This document shows, piece by piece, positions 53,427 through 63,501 of a stretch of 64,000 nt of DNA. This DNA is from Nakaseomyces glabratus. Its lineage: Eukaryota > Ascomycota > Saccharomycetes > Saccharomycetales > Saccharomycetaceae. Each line of letters begins with the position of its first letter. Within the stretch, counting starts at the first letter, position 1. The notes beneath the pieces were generated by a model. The model did no database searches, was not told where the DNA came from, and saw nothing but the letters and a program-made list of their open reading frames with translations. The stretch is taken from positions 930,001-994,000 of the forward strand of contig NC_088962.1 of the NCBI RefSeq assembly GCF_010111755.1. The letters run 5' to 3'. The translations under genes were made by a program, and so were the position numbers.

Positions 53427-53938
53427 TGCTGTCACGATATCCTTTTTGTAATATTAATATTAAAATTCCTGTTCATAGTAGCATTAATATTTATACATAG
53501 TTTACCCATTTCAAATAACGGCTTTTTGTATATATATATATATGTCAATATTCATAAATTTGGTAATTTTCATTACTCATCTATTACAAGTTACAAAGAA
53601 TTACTAATGAAGGTTACAAAAATATTATGTGTCTTAGATGAGATATAAGAGAATATAAGATTAATTATTACTTGTCCCCAATTTGCTACACAGAAAACTA
53701 AAAAGATTCGGATATGATTTAATAAAGTGAATATTTCTGTTGGTAGTAATTACATAGCTGTCTTCTCGAAAATGAGGAATGATCCAAATGTGATGAGGCA
53801 AAGAGAATAATATTATTAGAAATTAAGTTTCTTAGGAATTAAAGATAAAATTTAAAATTATTATCAATAGAAAGAGTTTTCAACAGTCCACTAAAATAAG
53901 AGTATAAAGGTACAATCCAATTTTTATAGATTGGATCC
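53427..53938. other. Convergent intergenic AEP3/LSP1
   Basis: A 512-bp AT-rich convergent spacer with a TA repeat at about 53529-53542. No gene was recognised. Confidence 0.5.
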
Positions 53939-54877
53939 TTAGTTTTCACCTTCATGGTGTTCTTCCTGTTGTTCTTCTTCCCATTGTTGGCCTTCTTCAC
54001 CTTCCTGAACTTCTTCGCCATCTTCTTCTTCGTAGACATCATCAACGGTTTGATGGAAGGATAGAGTTGGCTTGACAGCAGCAACATCCAAAGTCCAAGC
54101 TTCTAGAGCACCCTCAGCATCCATGATGATTTGTCTGGAGGCATCGTAACCATCGTAAGCTGGTCTGGTCTCACCTGGGGTGACTGGAGAGTCGTCTAGC
54201 AATTCCAGTAGAGCCTTACCGTAACCGGCAATCAAAGCAAACTTTTCGGCCAATTCTCTGATAGAATCGAATTGGTAGTTGAAAGCAGCCTTCAACTTTT
54301 CTCTTGTGATGTTGGACAATTGAGCTTCAGCAACCAAAGATTCGGCCTCGGCACGAACCAATTCTTGCTCCAAAACAGGAATCTTAGTGGAGCTTGGGTC
54401 CTTGTACTTCAAGTGTGCAATCTCGTCAGTGATCTTTTCCTTTCTGTCTCTGGATGGTTGGACGGAGGCTTCAATATTTCTGATGGATTTCATAGTCACA
54501 CGGTATTGGTCGTATTTGTCGATGAATTGGTCTTGCAATTCACCCAATTCGAAGATAAGGACACCCAACTTGTCGGTAACATCGGAAACGTCATCGTCGT
54601 TCTCAGAACCCCACAAGGATAGCTGTCTAGCAGCAGCACGTCTTTCATTGGAAACAACTTCCAAAGCTCTCAAAACGTTCTTCTCAGTCTTAACTAATTG
54701 GGATAGCTTTCTGGACAATTCTGGACCGAAGTTACCAGCAGTGCTCTTTCTGAAAGTAGAGGCAATACCACCCTTACCGAAGAATCTAGACTTGGTAGAT
54801 GATGGTGGAGGTGGAGGGGACTGCATCTGAGCAGCAGTTGGCGCTCTAGAGCTTCTCAAAGAGTATGTTCTATGCAT
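53939..54877 (-). CDS. LSP1: Lsp1, eisosome BAR-domain scaffold
   Basis: 312 residues (S. cerevisiae Lsp1/YPL004C is 341; its paralogue Pil1 is 339). The N-terminus MHRTYSLRSSRAPTAAQ is the family's amphipathic membrane-binding segment. The BAR core runs from about residue 40 to 270: GPELSRKLSQLVKTEKNVL, DDDVSDVTDKLGVLIFELGE, KYDQYRVTMKSIRNIEASVQ, REKLKAAFNYQFDSIRELAEK, LLELLDDSPVTPGE. The tail is Glu/Gln-rich and about 30 residues shorter than in S. cerevisiae. Codon bias is extreme, as expected of an abundant protein. Position between AEP3 and ULA1 supports Lsp1 over Pil1. With Nce102, also in this window, it builds eisosomes. Confidence 0.97.
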   Translation of the reverse strand: MHRTYSLRSSRAPTAAQMQSPPPPPSSTKSRFFGKGGIASTFRKSTAGNFGPELSRKLSQLVKTEKNVLRALEVVSNERRAAARQLSLWGSENDDDVSDVTDKLGVLIFELGELQDQFIDKYDQYRVTMKSIRNIEASVQPSRDRKEKITDEIAHLKYKDPSSTKIPVLEQELVRAEAESLVAEAQLSNITREKLKAAFNYQFDSIRELAEKFALIAGYGKALLELLDDSPVTPGETRPAYDGYDASRQIIMDAEGALEAWTLDVAAVKPTLSFHQTVDDVYEEEDGEEVQEGEEGQQWEEEQQEEHHEGEN

Positions 54878-55017
54878 TTTATTTTGGTTTTCTTTCTAGT
54901 ATTTAGATGGTGCTTTCAGCATAATAAATCCTCGACAATAGAAAACTTTTAAGGAATTGGCCAGGATAAGAAGCTACCTTTTATACTCACACGACTAGGG
55001 AGTGTCGTCGGTTTCCT

Positions 55018-55028
55018 CCCCCCCCCCC
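55018..55028. repeat. C11 homopolymer
   Basis: Eleven C residues in the LSP1 upstream region; G11 on the LSP1 sense strand. Confidence 0.85.
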
Positions 55029-56303
55029 TTCCTGCTCTCTCCCTAGCCCCTCTCCTCGCCCTAGCAAACGTTTTTAAAAAAAATCGCCAATTTTCTGTTC
55101 GAACTCCCCTTCTCTAATTAAAGACAAGCTATTGCAAGCTTCAGCTTCGCACTCACATTTTTTGTCTTCCCGATCAATTTCCCTATATTACCTTAAATAA
55201 CACACAGAAAGTGCACTACAGAGCACTGAAGGAGACCTTCTCATTTCCCGCTATCCTCCCTAAAATTCATAAACTTTGGTTTTCTTCCATTAAGAGAAAT
55301 TGCGCAGGCTCATTGATGCTCAACTACGTGCCACGGCTTCTGAGCAAGGATAGTCCTGATGGTCCTTCCAAATCATGTATTTTATTGCCCGTGAAGGAAC
55401 ATTACATGCGGTGCTTTCTGAGGAAATTGATTTTTGGGAATCGATCGAAACGATGAGCAAGCCAATGGGAAAGCCCATCTCTCTGCGCCATTTGTACAGG
55501 AAGATGTAAAGATCACTTCCCTGTGCTTCTCAGAATAAAGGGAGGGGGGGAGAAGAGCATGTGTTGTGCAACAGCCCTCTTTTCTTCGGAGAGATCTGTT
55601 GCAGAGATTTAGAAAAGCACCCCTATTTTCCGTCTTTGTCCTTACCTCGGTCTCGGGCTCGGGCTCCATCTACGTCCCTGTGCCCTCCCCCCCGCCGTTT
55701 CTTTCTCAGATGCTTTATTCTTACCCGCCCCCTCAATATTTGTGTTTTTCTGCGTTTAGATATTTCATCTTCAGTCCGCTATCTACGTGGTGAAAACCCT
55801 CGCCTTCCCCAGAGAAATAGCAGTGTAAAGGGATGCACCCAGCCATTTGAAAAAAAGAATTATACACTTCCCCCAGTAATTGTGCCGTAGCTGAAGTGTT
55901 TAGCGACTACTTTGAGTGAATGCTTGAGTATTTCGCGCTATTTGTACTGGTACTTGTGTGGATTGATTTGCCCTTACATGTTGGAAAGTAGACTAGCAGC
56001 GGAGAGAAGCTCACAGCAGCTTCGTTTCTTACCAAACAAAAAAAAAGGGGGGTGGGGGGCATACATTGAAGGAAACCATGAGGTCGACATATCATTTCGT
56101 TGTTGCTACGTGTATATCTCTGCGTATGGAAGTATTTTGTTCATTGGTTTCTGAGAAATCCCGATGAGCTTTCTCATACCCTTCATGTCCAGATGGGGCA
56201 ATTGCTCTGATTCTTCACGCTAGAAAACAAACCAAGAAGAAAAAGAGCGTATACAAATTTACCAGTTTGGGTAAATTGGTAAACAAATGGACTCATCTCT
56301 CAT

Positions 56304-56314
56304 ACACCCATACC
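56304..56314 (+). promoter_or_regulatory. Rap1-like site (ACACCCATACC)
   Basis: Matches the Rap1 consensus ACACCCRYACAYM at 10 of 11 positions covered. Further ACACCC half-sites lie about 100 bp downstream. Confidence 0.4.
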
Positions 56315-57197
56315 TCTCACCATTTTTAGACGTTATATTTTTTTCGAAGGCGCTACTTGTCCCTTAGTAAAGGTCAGCGGCTAGCACCATGCACACAGTA
56401 CACCCAGTACACCCAATTATAGAAGTAAGTTGGGGGTGTTGCCAGATCTCAGAGTTCCTACGAGGTTTCTAAGAGTTATGACCACCAAGTAGCCGCCCTA
56501 GATTTAATGACAAAATTTAGCGAAGAAAAATCCCTAGGAATAGAGAAACCTTATCGTTCTATTTAACTGCACAGTCAAAACTCCCATTAGATTATAAATA
56601 CGTTTGAAAAGGTTTCTTATGGAAGAAGAAAAAATACTTATGAACGCCAGGGCTGAGAAATTGACGTACAGATCCTCAGTATTTCTTGAGGTCTCACTTC
56701 CAGTTCGGCGGCAATTTTTAAGGAAAAATCGGGGTAGAGTTGGGGGTTACAAAACTCAATACGGGAAAAGAAAAAGTATTTAAACTGCCAGGATCTTGCT
56801 ACTAGTTGTCCTTTCGTACTTTACACTTTGAATATTTCAGTCACCTTTTTAAGTTTTGACCAGAGTAGTAATAGAACTTATTCTTTTTATACTCAGGAAA
56901 AGGTATGTTGACCAGCTATTATGTATAGAATAAAAAACGAATTGCAATATCAAAACACTAACACTCATTCTACTACTTACTGTTGAAAGCAAGTTTGTCT
57001 TTTTTATATTGTGGATACGCATTCATGACTTACAAAAGTAGCAATACACGACTATTGTACAAGTATTATTGTGTAGTTGATTAAGATGAAAACTGAAAAT
57101 TGGGAAAAACATCAGGCTGTTAACAAATAGTATATTTGAATCATTTATATAGAAGTGGAGGTTAGCCTAACTGTCAACTCTAAACACAAATACAAAT

Positions 57198-58562
57198 ATG
57201 TCGCAGATATTTGATAGATATGACAGACAATTACGATTGTGGGGACATGATGGACAACACCTTTTAGAGAATTCACACATAACAATTGTAATTGACAATG
57301 ATGCCAATAAGACAGTAGATTTGCTGGAAGAAACTCTAAAAAATGTGATACTTGTTGGTGTAAAGAACATAACACTCAATAATTTATGTGACTGCAAGTT
57401 AGATAATGTGATACGCAATGTGCTACCATTAAACGATGGTGTCCATATAGATCAAACCACAGATCCATTATCGCTCATGAATGCCTCCCCTCAGACTGAT
57501 TTATTTCTTCTTCTTAACCTAGATAACAAAGCAGAGGCATTGTTTACAAACAACCCTTTCAAGATAAAATCAATTGCTACACATGTGAACGGGATGTTAG
57601 GACATATACGAATGTATTACCCAAGTCCACATTTTATCTCAAATACACATAGTGATAGAAATATCCCTGATCTACGACTAAAGGATCCTTGGCCCGAATA
57701 CAAAAGTTTTTTAAACTCCTTCGATGATGATTTGAAAAATGATGTTGCAGCTGCAACGGTTCCATATCCTGTTATACTCTACAAGGTTATAGATGGAGTA
57801 ACTAATCCTTCAACAAAGGCAATAAAACAGAGGCTAGAAGAAGTTTATCTCACTAGATATAAGAAAGATGCATTTTATGACCTAAATTACGAGCAAGCAA
57901 AAAAATATGCCTACCTAATAAATGCCAACGACAATATTTATGACACCAAGTTCGTTCCTGTATTTGAGTTTGTTAAAGAATTAATTACTAGTCCCAGAGA
58001 GTGTAGTAAATATCTATCCAAGTATGACAAAAAATTACTAAATCTGATACTAACTACAGAACAATTTATCTCTAAATATGGGCGCATTCCATTTAGGGGG
58101 ATTTTGCCAGACTTAGAGTCCAGCTCTGAAAATTATGCTCGCTTGAAAAAGATATTTATCGAAAAGTTTAGCAGTGACTGTAAAGATTTCTCTACATTAT
58201 ATGACATGCAATTCTGTGATGAGAAACTAAATAGTAACGAAATTCAAGAATTCCTGAAAAATCTTGATGATATTGCTGTGGTTGAACCAAACATGCCTCA
58301 AACAATAACAACTACAAATACTAAGTATTCTGAAGAATCAAATTCTTACTTGAAGCTAGTTAATGGCGAGACAAATATCGACAACATCGACAACTCACTC
58401 AGAACATCTTTGCAATTGGAATCCTACTCAGTTACAACCATGTTAGGGAGTATAGCTTCCCAAGAGATTTTCAAATTAATCACGCACCAATTTGTACCAA
58501 TCAAAAATATTTTTATTTACAATGCAACAAATCAAACTACGGAATTGATAGAAATTCCATAA
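57198..58562 (+). CDS. ULA1: Ula1, regulatory half of the Rub1 (NEDD8) E1 enzyme
   Basis: 454 residues (S. cerevisiae Ula1/YPL003W is 462). It begins with the E1-fold signature YDRQLRLWGHDGQHLLENSHI (split by one residue beyond the printed length limit), equivalent to the adenylation-domain N-terminus of APPBP1. It has a degenerate Rossmann region and no catalytic Cys, as expected, since the partner Uba3 carries it. The C-terminal TTMLGSIASQEIFKLITHQ and IYNATNQTTELIEI correspond to the end of the adenylation fold. Ula1-Uba3 activates Rub1 for cullin modification. It is convergent with SPB4. Confidence 0.93.
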   Translation: MSQIFDRYDRQLRLWGHDGQHLLENSHITIVIDNDANKTVDLLEETLKNVILVGVKNITLNNLCDCKLDNVIRNVLPLNDGVHIDQTTDPLSLMNASPQTDLFLLLNLDNKAEALFTNNPFKIKSIATHVNGMLGHIRMYYPSPHFISNTHSDRNIPDLRLKDPWPEYKSFLNSFDDDLKNDVAAATVPYPVILYKVIDGVTNPSTKAIKQRLEEVYLTRYKKDAFYDLNYEQAKKYAYLINANDNIYDTKFVPVFEFVKELITSPRECSKYLSKYDKKLLNLILTTEQFISKYGRIPFRGILPDLESSSENYARLKKIFIEKFSSDCKDFSTLYDMQFCDEKLNSNEIQEFLKNLDDIAVVEPNMPQTITTTNTKYSEESNSYLKLVNGETNIDNIDNSLRTSLQLESYSVTTMLGSIASQEIFKLITHQFVPIKNIFIYNATNQTTELIEIP

Positions 58563-58690
58563 AGATTAGAATATACAAACATTAAGAGGTAGTAATGATC
58601 GTTTAAAAAAAAAATTACACAATAGACTAACTAATGAAAGCTACTGTACCAAACAGTTAATTATGGAAATGGCAGAACATTATTATAAAG

Positions 58691-60544
58691 TTACAAATCA
58701 TCGAAGCTTCCCTGCATCTCGCTGCCAACTTTCTTCTTCTTCTTTTTCTGTAAAATCTCATCTTTCCAATCCTGAGTTATTTCAGTGTCACTCTCATCTC
58801 TTTCGGCCTCAGCCGCTATTTCAAGTTCAATTGCTTTACGTTTGAGATCTAACTTCTTCCTTCTCTCTTGCCTCTCCTCTTTTGTCATGGTCTTACTTGA
58901 CCAGGCCATATTTTTCTTTTTCAATTCTGCTTTCAACTTCTTTTTATCGTTTATTTGTGCTAAATTCTTTAATTCCTCGATTCTAGCCTTTTCCCTCTTT
59001 TTATCTTGGTATGCATATTTATCCATATCAATAGGTGGAGGATTCATCAACCAACCCTCACCATAATACCCTACAACAGTTTCACCTGATTTTTCTTTAT
59101 CCTGTAAATACTTGGTAATTTCTGGCATCCTCGGCAGTCTGAATAAACCATACATTTTTCCGAGACTGACATAATCTAAACTTTGCAATCTGAATATCGA
59201 GGTAGCTGAATGCTTTGAGTAATAGCGTATAAATGCAACGTAAGATTTTACACTTAAATCATAATTTGCTCTATCAGATAACAGCCATTTTGTGAAACGT
59301 TGATAGAATTCATCATTGTTGTCATTGCTTATCTTGTTTTTGTTTATGTCTGTTTCTTCAATGTCCACATTTTTGACCTCCATAAATGGAATATAATCCT
59401 CTTCACGGCCTTCATTCAAAAAAACAATAGCTCTACCAATCTTATTTGCCCTACCAGTTCTACCACATCTATGCAAAAATATGTCAGCGTCAGTAGGAGG
59501 ATCAATCTGAAGAACCAGGTCGACATCAGGTATATCAATACCTCTAGCTGCGACATCAGTTGTCAACAGTATGCAATCACTTAGACTCTCAGTGAATGTC
59601 GACAAAGCCTTTCTTCTCGATTGCGTAGTAAGCTTACCGTGAATAGAAATAACCTGAAGATCTTCTCTTAATGTTTTGTCTGTCTGTTGCAAATACTTTA
59701 GATATTGATAAAAGAATGTTACTGAAACACATGTGGAAAAATATACTATACACTTTTTGAATCTGATATTATTCATAATGTGTATCAGATTTTGTAATTT
59801 CTCCTCTGGCTTCATTACAGAGTAAAACAGATTCAAAGTTGTTGGAGCATTCTTGCCTTGTGAGTTCACCGTAATCTTTACAGGGTTTCTTAAACCTGTT
59901 TTGAATATTAGGGTACCCGCACTACTGATAGTAGCGGAAAAAAGGCCTGTTCTCCTCTGTTTTGGTAAAACATTCAATATTTTTTCAACATCCTTGAAAA
60001 AACTTACATCAAGAAGCCTATCTGCTTCATCCAGGACTACCATTCCACATGAGCTAGTTTTAACTGAAGGAGATTGTAAAAAGTCTAGCACTCTACCTGG
60101 TGTGCCTATTAATATCTGAGGTCTTTCATCCAATAAAGTGTTAACATCATCTCTTACCGATTTCTCATTTGTACCAACCACTAATTGACTTCTAATTGGG
60201 TACTGATCTTCAGGGTAGTGCTCTAGGAAAGAGCTAACTACATTCTGTATTTGCATTGAAAGCTCTCTGGTAGGAGCTAAAATTAAACTGTAGAAGTGAC
60301 CTTTCTTGAACTTGCTGTTGTTAATCCCTTCTGATATGATTTTCTCTAAAATAGGTATAACAAATGCGATAGTTTTACCAGAACCAGTAACAGACTCAAC
60401 AACAACATCCTTATTCTTGGCAAACATTGGAATAGTAGAAGCCTGTACAGGTGTCATACTATCAAAACCAGAGACATTTATTGCTTTTTTAATCCATGGT
60501 TGAAGTTCATAGTCGAGATCTGCCCATTCTAATGACTTCCCCAT
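58691..60544 (-). CDS. SPB4: Spb4, DEAD-box RNA helicase of 60S biogenesis
   Basis: 617 residues (S. cerevisiae Spb4/YFL002C is 606). Q motif TPVQASTIP at 31-39, Walker A SVTGSGKT at 51-58, [17 protein letters not shown], Walker B DEAD at 172-175, [19 protein letters not shown] and HRCGRTGR. After the helicase core come the family C-terminal extension ([18 protein letters not shown]...RLPRMPEI) and a Lys/Glu-rich tail ([13 protein letters not shown]). Spb4 acts in 66S pre-ribosomes on 27S pre-rRNA. Two PAC words and RRPE-like words lie in the promoter shared with DEG1. It is a chr VI gene in S. cerevisiae, here set between chr XVI genes. Confidence 0.97.
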   Translation of the reverse strand: MGKSLEWADLDYELQPWIKKAINVSGFDSMTPVQASTIPMFAKNKDVVVESVTGSGKTIAFVIPILEKIISEGINNSKFKKGHFYSLILAPTRELSMQIQNVVSSFLEHYPEDQYPIRSQLVVGTNEKSVRDDVNTLLDERPQILIGTPGRVLDFLQSPSVKTSSCGMVVLDEADRLLDVSFFKDVEKILNVLPKQRRTGLFSATISSAGTLIFKTGLRNPVKITVNSQGKNAPTTLNLFYSVMKPEEKLQNLIHIMNNIRFKKCIVYFSTCVSVTFFYQYLKYLQQTDKTLREDLQVISIHGKLTTQSRRKALSTFTESLSDCILLTTDVAARGIDIPDVDLVLQIDPPTDADIFLHRCGRTGRANKIGRAIVFLNEGREEDYIPFMEVKNVDIEETDINKNKISNDNNDEFYQRFTKWLLSDRANYDLSVKSYVAFIRYYSKHSATSIFRLQSLDYVSLGKMYGLFRLPRMPEITKYLQDKEKSGETVVGYYGEGWLMNPPPIDMDKYAYQDKKREKARIEELKNLAQINDKKKLKAELKKKNMAWSSKTMTKEERQERRKKLDLKRKAIELEIAAEAERDESDTEITQDWKDEILQKKKKKKVGSEMQGSFDDL

Positions 60545-60717
60545 TGTTCCAGTCTTCGTTTTGATTTATTAATTAGAACAAAAAGAGTAAATAGATTCCT
60601 TCACAATTGAAAACTGTCTCAATTTTAGCTTGATTTTGACAGATGCTAATATTGTGTTCCTGATCTCTCCTGTACTCAATGTTCATTTCCAACAGAATCA
60701 CAAATCATCTCATCTAT

Positions 60718-60725
60718 CTCATCGC
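60718..60725 (-). promoter_or_regulatory. PAC element (GCGATGAG on minus strand)
   Basis: An exact octamer, extended toward SPB4 as GCGATGAGATAGATGAG, resembling the long PAC consensus. It lies 174 bp upstream of the SPB4 ATG. Confidence 0.8.
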
Positions 60726-60750
60726 ATCGAAAGTCAAATTTTCATTAATG

Positions 60751-60758
60751 CTCATCGC
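60751..60758 (-). promoter_or_regulatory. PAC element (GCGATGAG on minus strand), second copy
   Basis: An exact octamer 207 bp upstream of the SPB4 ATG, in the same orientation as the first and 33 bp from it, with an RRPE-like word between them. Confidence 0.8.
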
Positions 60759-61051
60759 ATTTTTTTCATTAGTTTTATCAACATGCATTTGCTCTTCCAC
60801 TGAAAACGACGTACGATAAAAACCAACACTAAAGTTAACTGAAATGCAAACTGTTTGAAAATGTAAAGCCAATAACAATGAGAATTTTTCAATTACTTGC
60901 ACAAACCTGTTTTTGTATAAAGAATCAGCAACTGGTTCCTATATGATTACAGACTCCAGATCAGTCTTAACTACCTCTTTTTAGAGACAACCATATCTTT
61001 CAATAGAACCGAGCAAATCGATTGCTATAACTGAAATAAAAAAGTCTGGCT

Positions 61052-62368
61052 ATGTGGAGTTTCATAAAAAAGTTTATAGATCATCCACCTCCTTCAACTA
61101 CAAAAGTTCAAAAGGATATTGTCGAGAAATTTTCCCGTAATAGTTCTTATGAGAGCTGGAATAAAGAAGATTTGATACAAAGAATATTGGAGTTAGAGAA
61201 GGTTTCGAAAGTCAAAAAAAGAGAGCACCCAGACGAAGTTATAGACCTCAAGAAAGACAAGAAGGCTAAAAAGCAGAAGACTTTCGATTTTTCAAAATAC
61301 AATACTCGTTTTATTGCTCTGCGATTTGCCTATCTGGGCTGGAATTACAATGGTTTAGCTATACAGAAGGATCCAACTCCATTGCCTACAATTGAAGGCA
61401 CCATTATAGAAGCACTAAACAAATGCAAGCTAGTTCCTAGTATCACTCCGCAAGAGTTTGAATTCAGTAGATGTGGTAGAACTGATAAAGGTGTCAGTGC
61501 TATGAACCAGGTCATCTCTTTAAGAGTTAGATCAAATCTCACTGATGAAGAGCAAAAAGATCCCAGAAACGATCACAAAGAGATACAATATGTCGCAATA
61601 CTCAATCAACTACTACCAGACGATATCAGAATATCAGCAGTATGTTTGAGACCTCCTAACAGCTTTGACGCTAGATTTAGTTGCGAGTATAGACATTATA
61701 AGTATCTTTTCCATAAGGATGGCCTTGATCTTGATAGAATGCAGAAAGCTGCAAAACTCTACGAAGGTGAGCACGACTTCCGCAATTTCTGCAAGCTTGA
61801 TGGGTCTAAACAAATCACAAACTACAATAGAACCATGATAAGTGCTAATATTAAACATGTATATAATGACTTTTACTGTTTTGATTTGATAGGCAGTGCA
61901 TTCTTATGGCATCAAGTTAGATGTATGACTGCTATTTTATTTCTTGTTGGCCAAGGCCTTGAGGAGCCAACCCTGATTGAGAAAATGTTAGATGTGACCT
62001 CTATGCCGCAGAAGCCTATGTATGAAATGGCTAGTGACATACCATTGCTATTATATGATTGTAAATTTCCTGCTATGGAATGGCAAGAAGCTAATTTGAA
62101 TGATTACAAATCTGTAAAATATGGCAAAGCCGTATCAGCTCTTGCATTAGATTATCATCTTAAAGCTACTGTCGTTGAGATCTTCAAAAATACACTACCT
62201 ACCTCAGATATCGAATTCTCTGGAAAGACTAGAATTAATCTTGGGGATGGGAAAGGTAAGGTAGTCACTGACTATGAAAAGATGCTTGATAGACAGGTCA
62301 TGGCTACTGTTGAAGAGGTAAACAGTAAGTATTTAGAAAGAAAGAAAAGAAACCCTAAGAAAAAATGA
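61052..62368 (+). CDS. DEG1: Deg1/Pus3, tRNA pseudouridine-38/39 synthase
   Basis: 438 residues (S. cerevisiae Deg1/YFL001W is 442). The TruA-family catalytic motif SRCGRTDKGVSAMNQV places the nucleophile at Asp145. Other family blocks are RFIALRFAYLGWNYNGLA, LNQLLPDDIRISAVCLRPP, DARFSCEYRHYKYLF, FCKLDGSKQITNY and GSAFLWHQVRCM. An N-terminal Lys-rich extension (about 50-85) and C-terminal KKRNPKKK suggest nuclear targeting. It modifies U38/U39 in the anticodon arm of many tRNAs. It is divergent from SPB4, as on S. cerevisiae chr VI. Confidence 0.97.
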   Translation: MWSFIKKFIDHPPPSTTKVQKDIVEKFSRNSSYESWNKEDLIQRILELEKVSKVKKREHPDEVIDLKKDKKAKKQKTFDFSKYNTRFIALRFAYLGWNYNGLAIQKDPTPLPTIEGTIIEALNKCKLVPSITPQEFEFSRCGRTDKGVSAMNQVISLRVRSNLTDEEQKDPRNDHKEIQYVAILNQLLPDDIRISAVCLRPPNSFDARFSCEYRHYKYLFHKDGLDLDRMQKAAKLYEGEHDFRNFCKLDGSKQITNYNRTMISANIKHVYNDFYCFDLIGSAFLWHQVRCMTAILFLVGQGLEEPTLIEKMLDVTSMPQKPMYEMASDIPLLLYDCKFPAMEWQEANLNDYKSVKYGKAVSALALDYHLKATVVEIFKNTLPTSDIEFSGKTRINLGDGKGKVVTDYEKMLDRQVMATVEEVNSKYLERKKRNPKKK

Positions 62369-62468
62369 AATATTATAATATATTTATGCAAATGCCTAGA
62401 GGTAACTAATGAATATTAATGTAATTGTACTATTTAACTTTCGTGGCTTAAAGCTAGCCCGAGGAATA

Positions 62469-63170
62469 TTAACTGCGCATTATCCAAGAAGGATCCCAAT
62501 ATAGAATCTCATTTCCGGCTTGATTATCGATCCATAACATACTATTCGCCGCCATATCTTCCAATACTGACCGACCTCTTACAGCATCCCACTGAAAATT
62601 TGCCCTGAGAAGCGATATACTAGCATAACCCATAATAGAGCAAACCTCCAGAATTTTTGTCTGATCTCCTGTTATTTCATTTGGTACACTTCTCAGAAAT
62701 TTTTTTCCTCGAATGCTGAATACTTTAAATCCACCATCTAGCACTTGAATCATATCTATTGATTTTTCTAAATCTTCCATGGTAACATTTAGATTCTTAA
62801 AATAACCATTTCGCAGTTCATCAAAAGATATTACTCCACCATTCATGTCTTTAGTTTCCCTACACACTTCTATAATTTTAACCGATATTTCATAATAAAA
62901 ATCATCAACATTAAATAAATGTTGGTCTTTCTCAAATATTTCTAGAGGGTCTATACCGATAGATGAGCACATACGTAAAAACCTTGATCTAAATTCAGGA
63001 TTAGCCTTCAGATCTTTATTGTGCTTTTTGGCAAAGTCAATTAACCTGCCCTGGAAAACTTCTAATTGCTGCTCGAGTTCCAATGATTGCCTTTCCAGAA
63101 TATTTGAACTTACATTTTTATAGCTTTCATCATTAAGATGATCAAAAGCAGACAAACCAAAGTTTGGCAT
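62469..63170 (-). CDS. SNF8: Snf8/Vps22, ESCRT-II subunit
   Basis: 233 residues from the ATG at 63168-63170, identical in length to S. cerevisiae Snf8 (YPL002C); two upstream TTG codons are ignored. An N-terminal coiled coil (about 20-50) is followed by two winged-helix domains: SRFLRMCSSIGIDPLEIF, ETKDMNGGVISFDEL, EKSIDMIQVLDGGFKVF, then KKFLRSVPNEITGDQTKIL and the C-terminal YWDPSWIMRS. With Vps25 and Vps36 it forms ESCRT-II, which sorts ubiquitinated cargo at endosomes. It is convergent with DEG1 (100 bp) and divergent from HAT1. Confidence 0.97.
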   Translation of the reverse strand: MPNFGLSAFDHLNDESYKNVSSNILERQSLELEQQLEVFQGRLIDFAKKHNKDLKANPEFRSRFLRMCSSIGIDPLEIFEKDQHLFNVDDFYYEISVKIIEVCRETKDMNGGVISFDELRNGYFKNLNVTMEDLEKSIDMIQVLDGGFKVFSIRGKKFLRSVPNEITGDQTKILEVCSIMGYASISLLRANFQWDAVRGRSVLEDMAANSMLWIDNQAGNEILYWDPSWIMRS

Positions 63171-63501
63171 CAACAATTCCTCAGATAGTATTTTATTCTT
63201 TATAACTCGTTAGTCTGTAGCTACTAAATACTTTGTAGCTTAAAGATATTTCAATTTAAGGATCTAGCTAGTAGCGTAGTTCAAACAACCACATATAAAC
63301 CTTTCTATATACTATCATTATTTTATCTCTGTTTTTATGTTTGACCTTTTTTAAACAAGATCCTTGTACGGCTCATTTCAACGTTCGAAGTTGCGAAACA
63401 CGTAAAATAAGCTTACCAAATTCTTATCATCTAATATAGTGTTATCTTAGTCTTCATTACAGTTACCAGACTAGATTTATTAAGAAACACGATAGAAAGC
63501 A
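63171..63501. other. Divergent promoter region SNF8/HAT1
   Basis: 331 bp of AT-rich promoter sequence with no recognised motif. Confidence 0.5.

Larger units (their letters stand above)
54878..57197. other. 2.3-kb divergent gene-free region LSP1/ULA1
   Basis: No convincing gene on either strand. It carries a C11 tract (55018-55028) and C-rich patches (55688-55694 and around), a Rap1-like word ACACCCATACC at 56304-56314, and tandem ACACCCAGT/ACACCCAAT at about 56401-56418. The LSP1-proximal 300 bp are pyrimidine-rich on the plus strand. Several overlapping short ORFs on both strands appear fortuitous. Confidence 0.6.
60545..61051. other. Divergent promoter region SPB4/DEG1
   Basis: 507 bp with PAC octamers at 60718-60725 and 60751-60758, an RRPE-like TGAAAATTTG at 60734-60743 and a second near-match (TGAAAAATTC) at about 60883-60892. 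Confidence 0.75.

Noticed and set aside
55382..55890. ORFs in the LSP1-ULA1 spacer
   Set aside because: Pro/Ser/Leu-rich translations of pyrimidine-rich DNA, open on both strands, with no conservation signal visible.
56394..56418. Tandem ACACCCAGT-type repeat as a telomerase RNA template
   Set aside because: The repeated unit is only about 9 bp with two partial copies, and no other telomerase RNA landmark was recognised. Rap1-like half-sites are a simpler reading.
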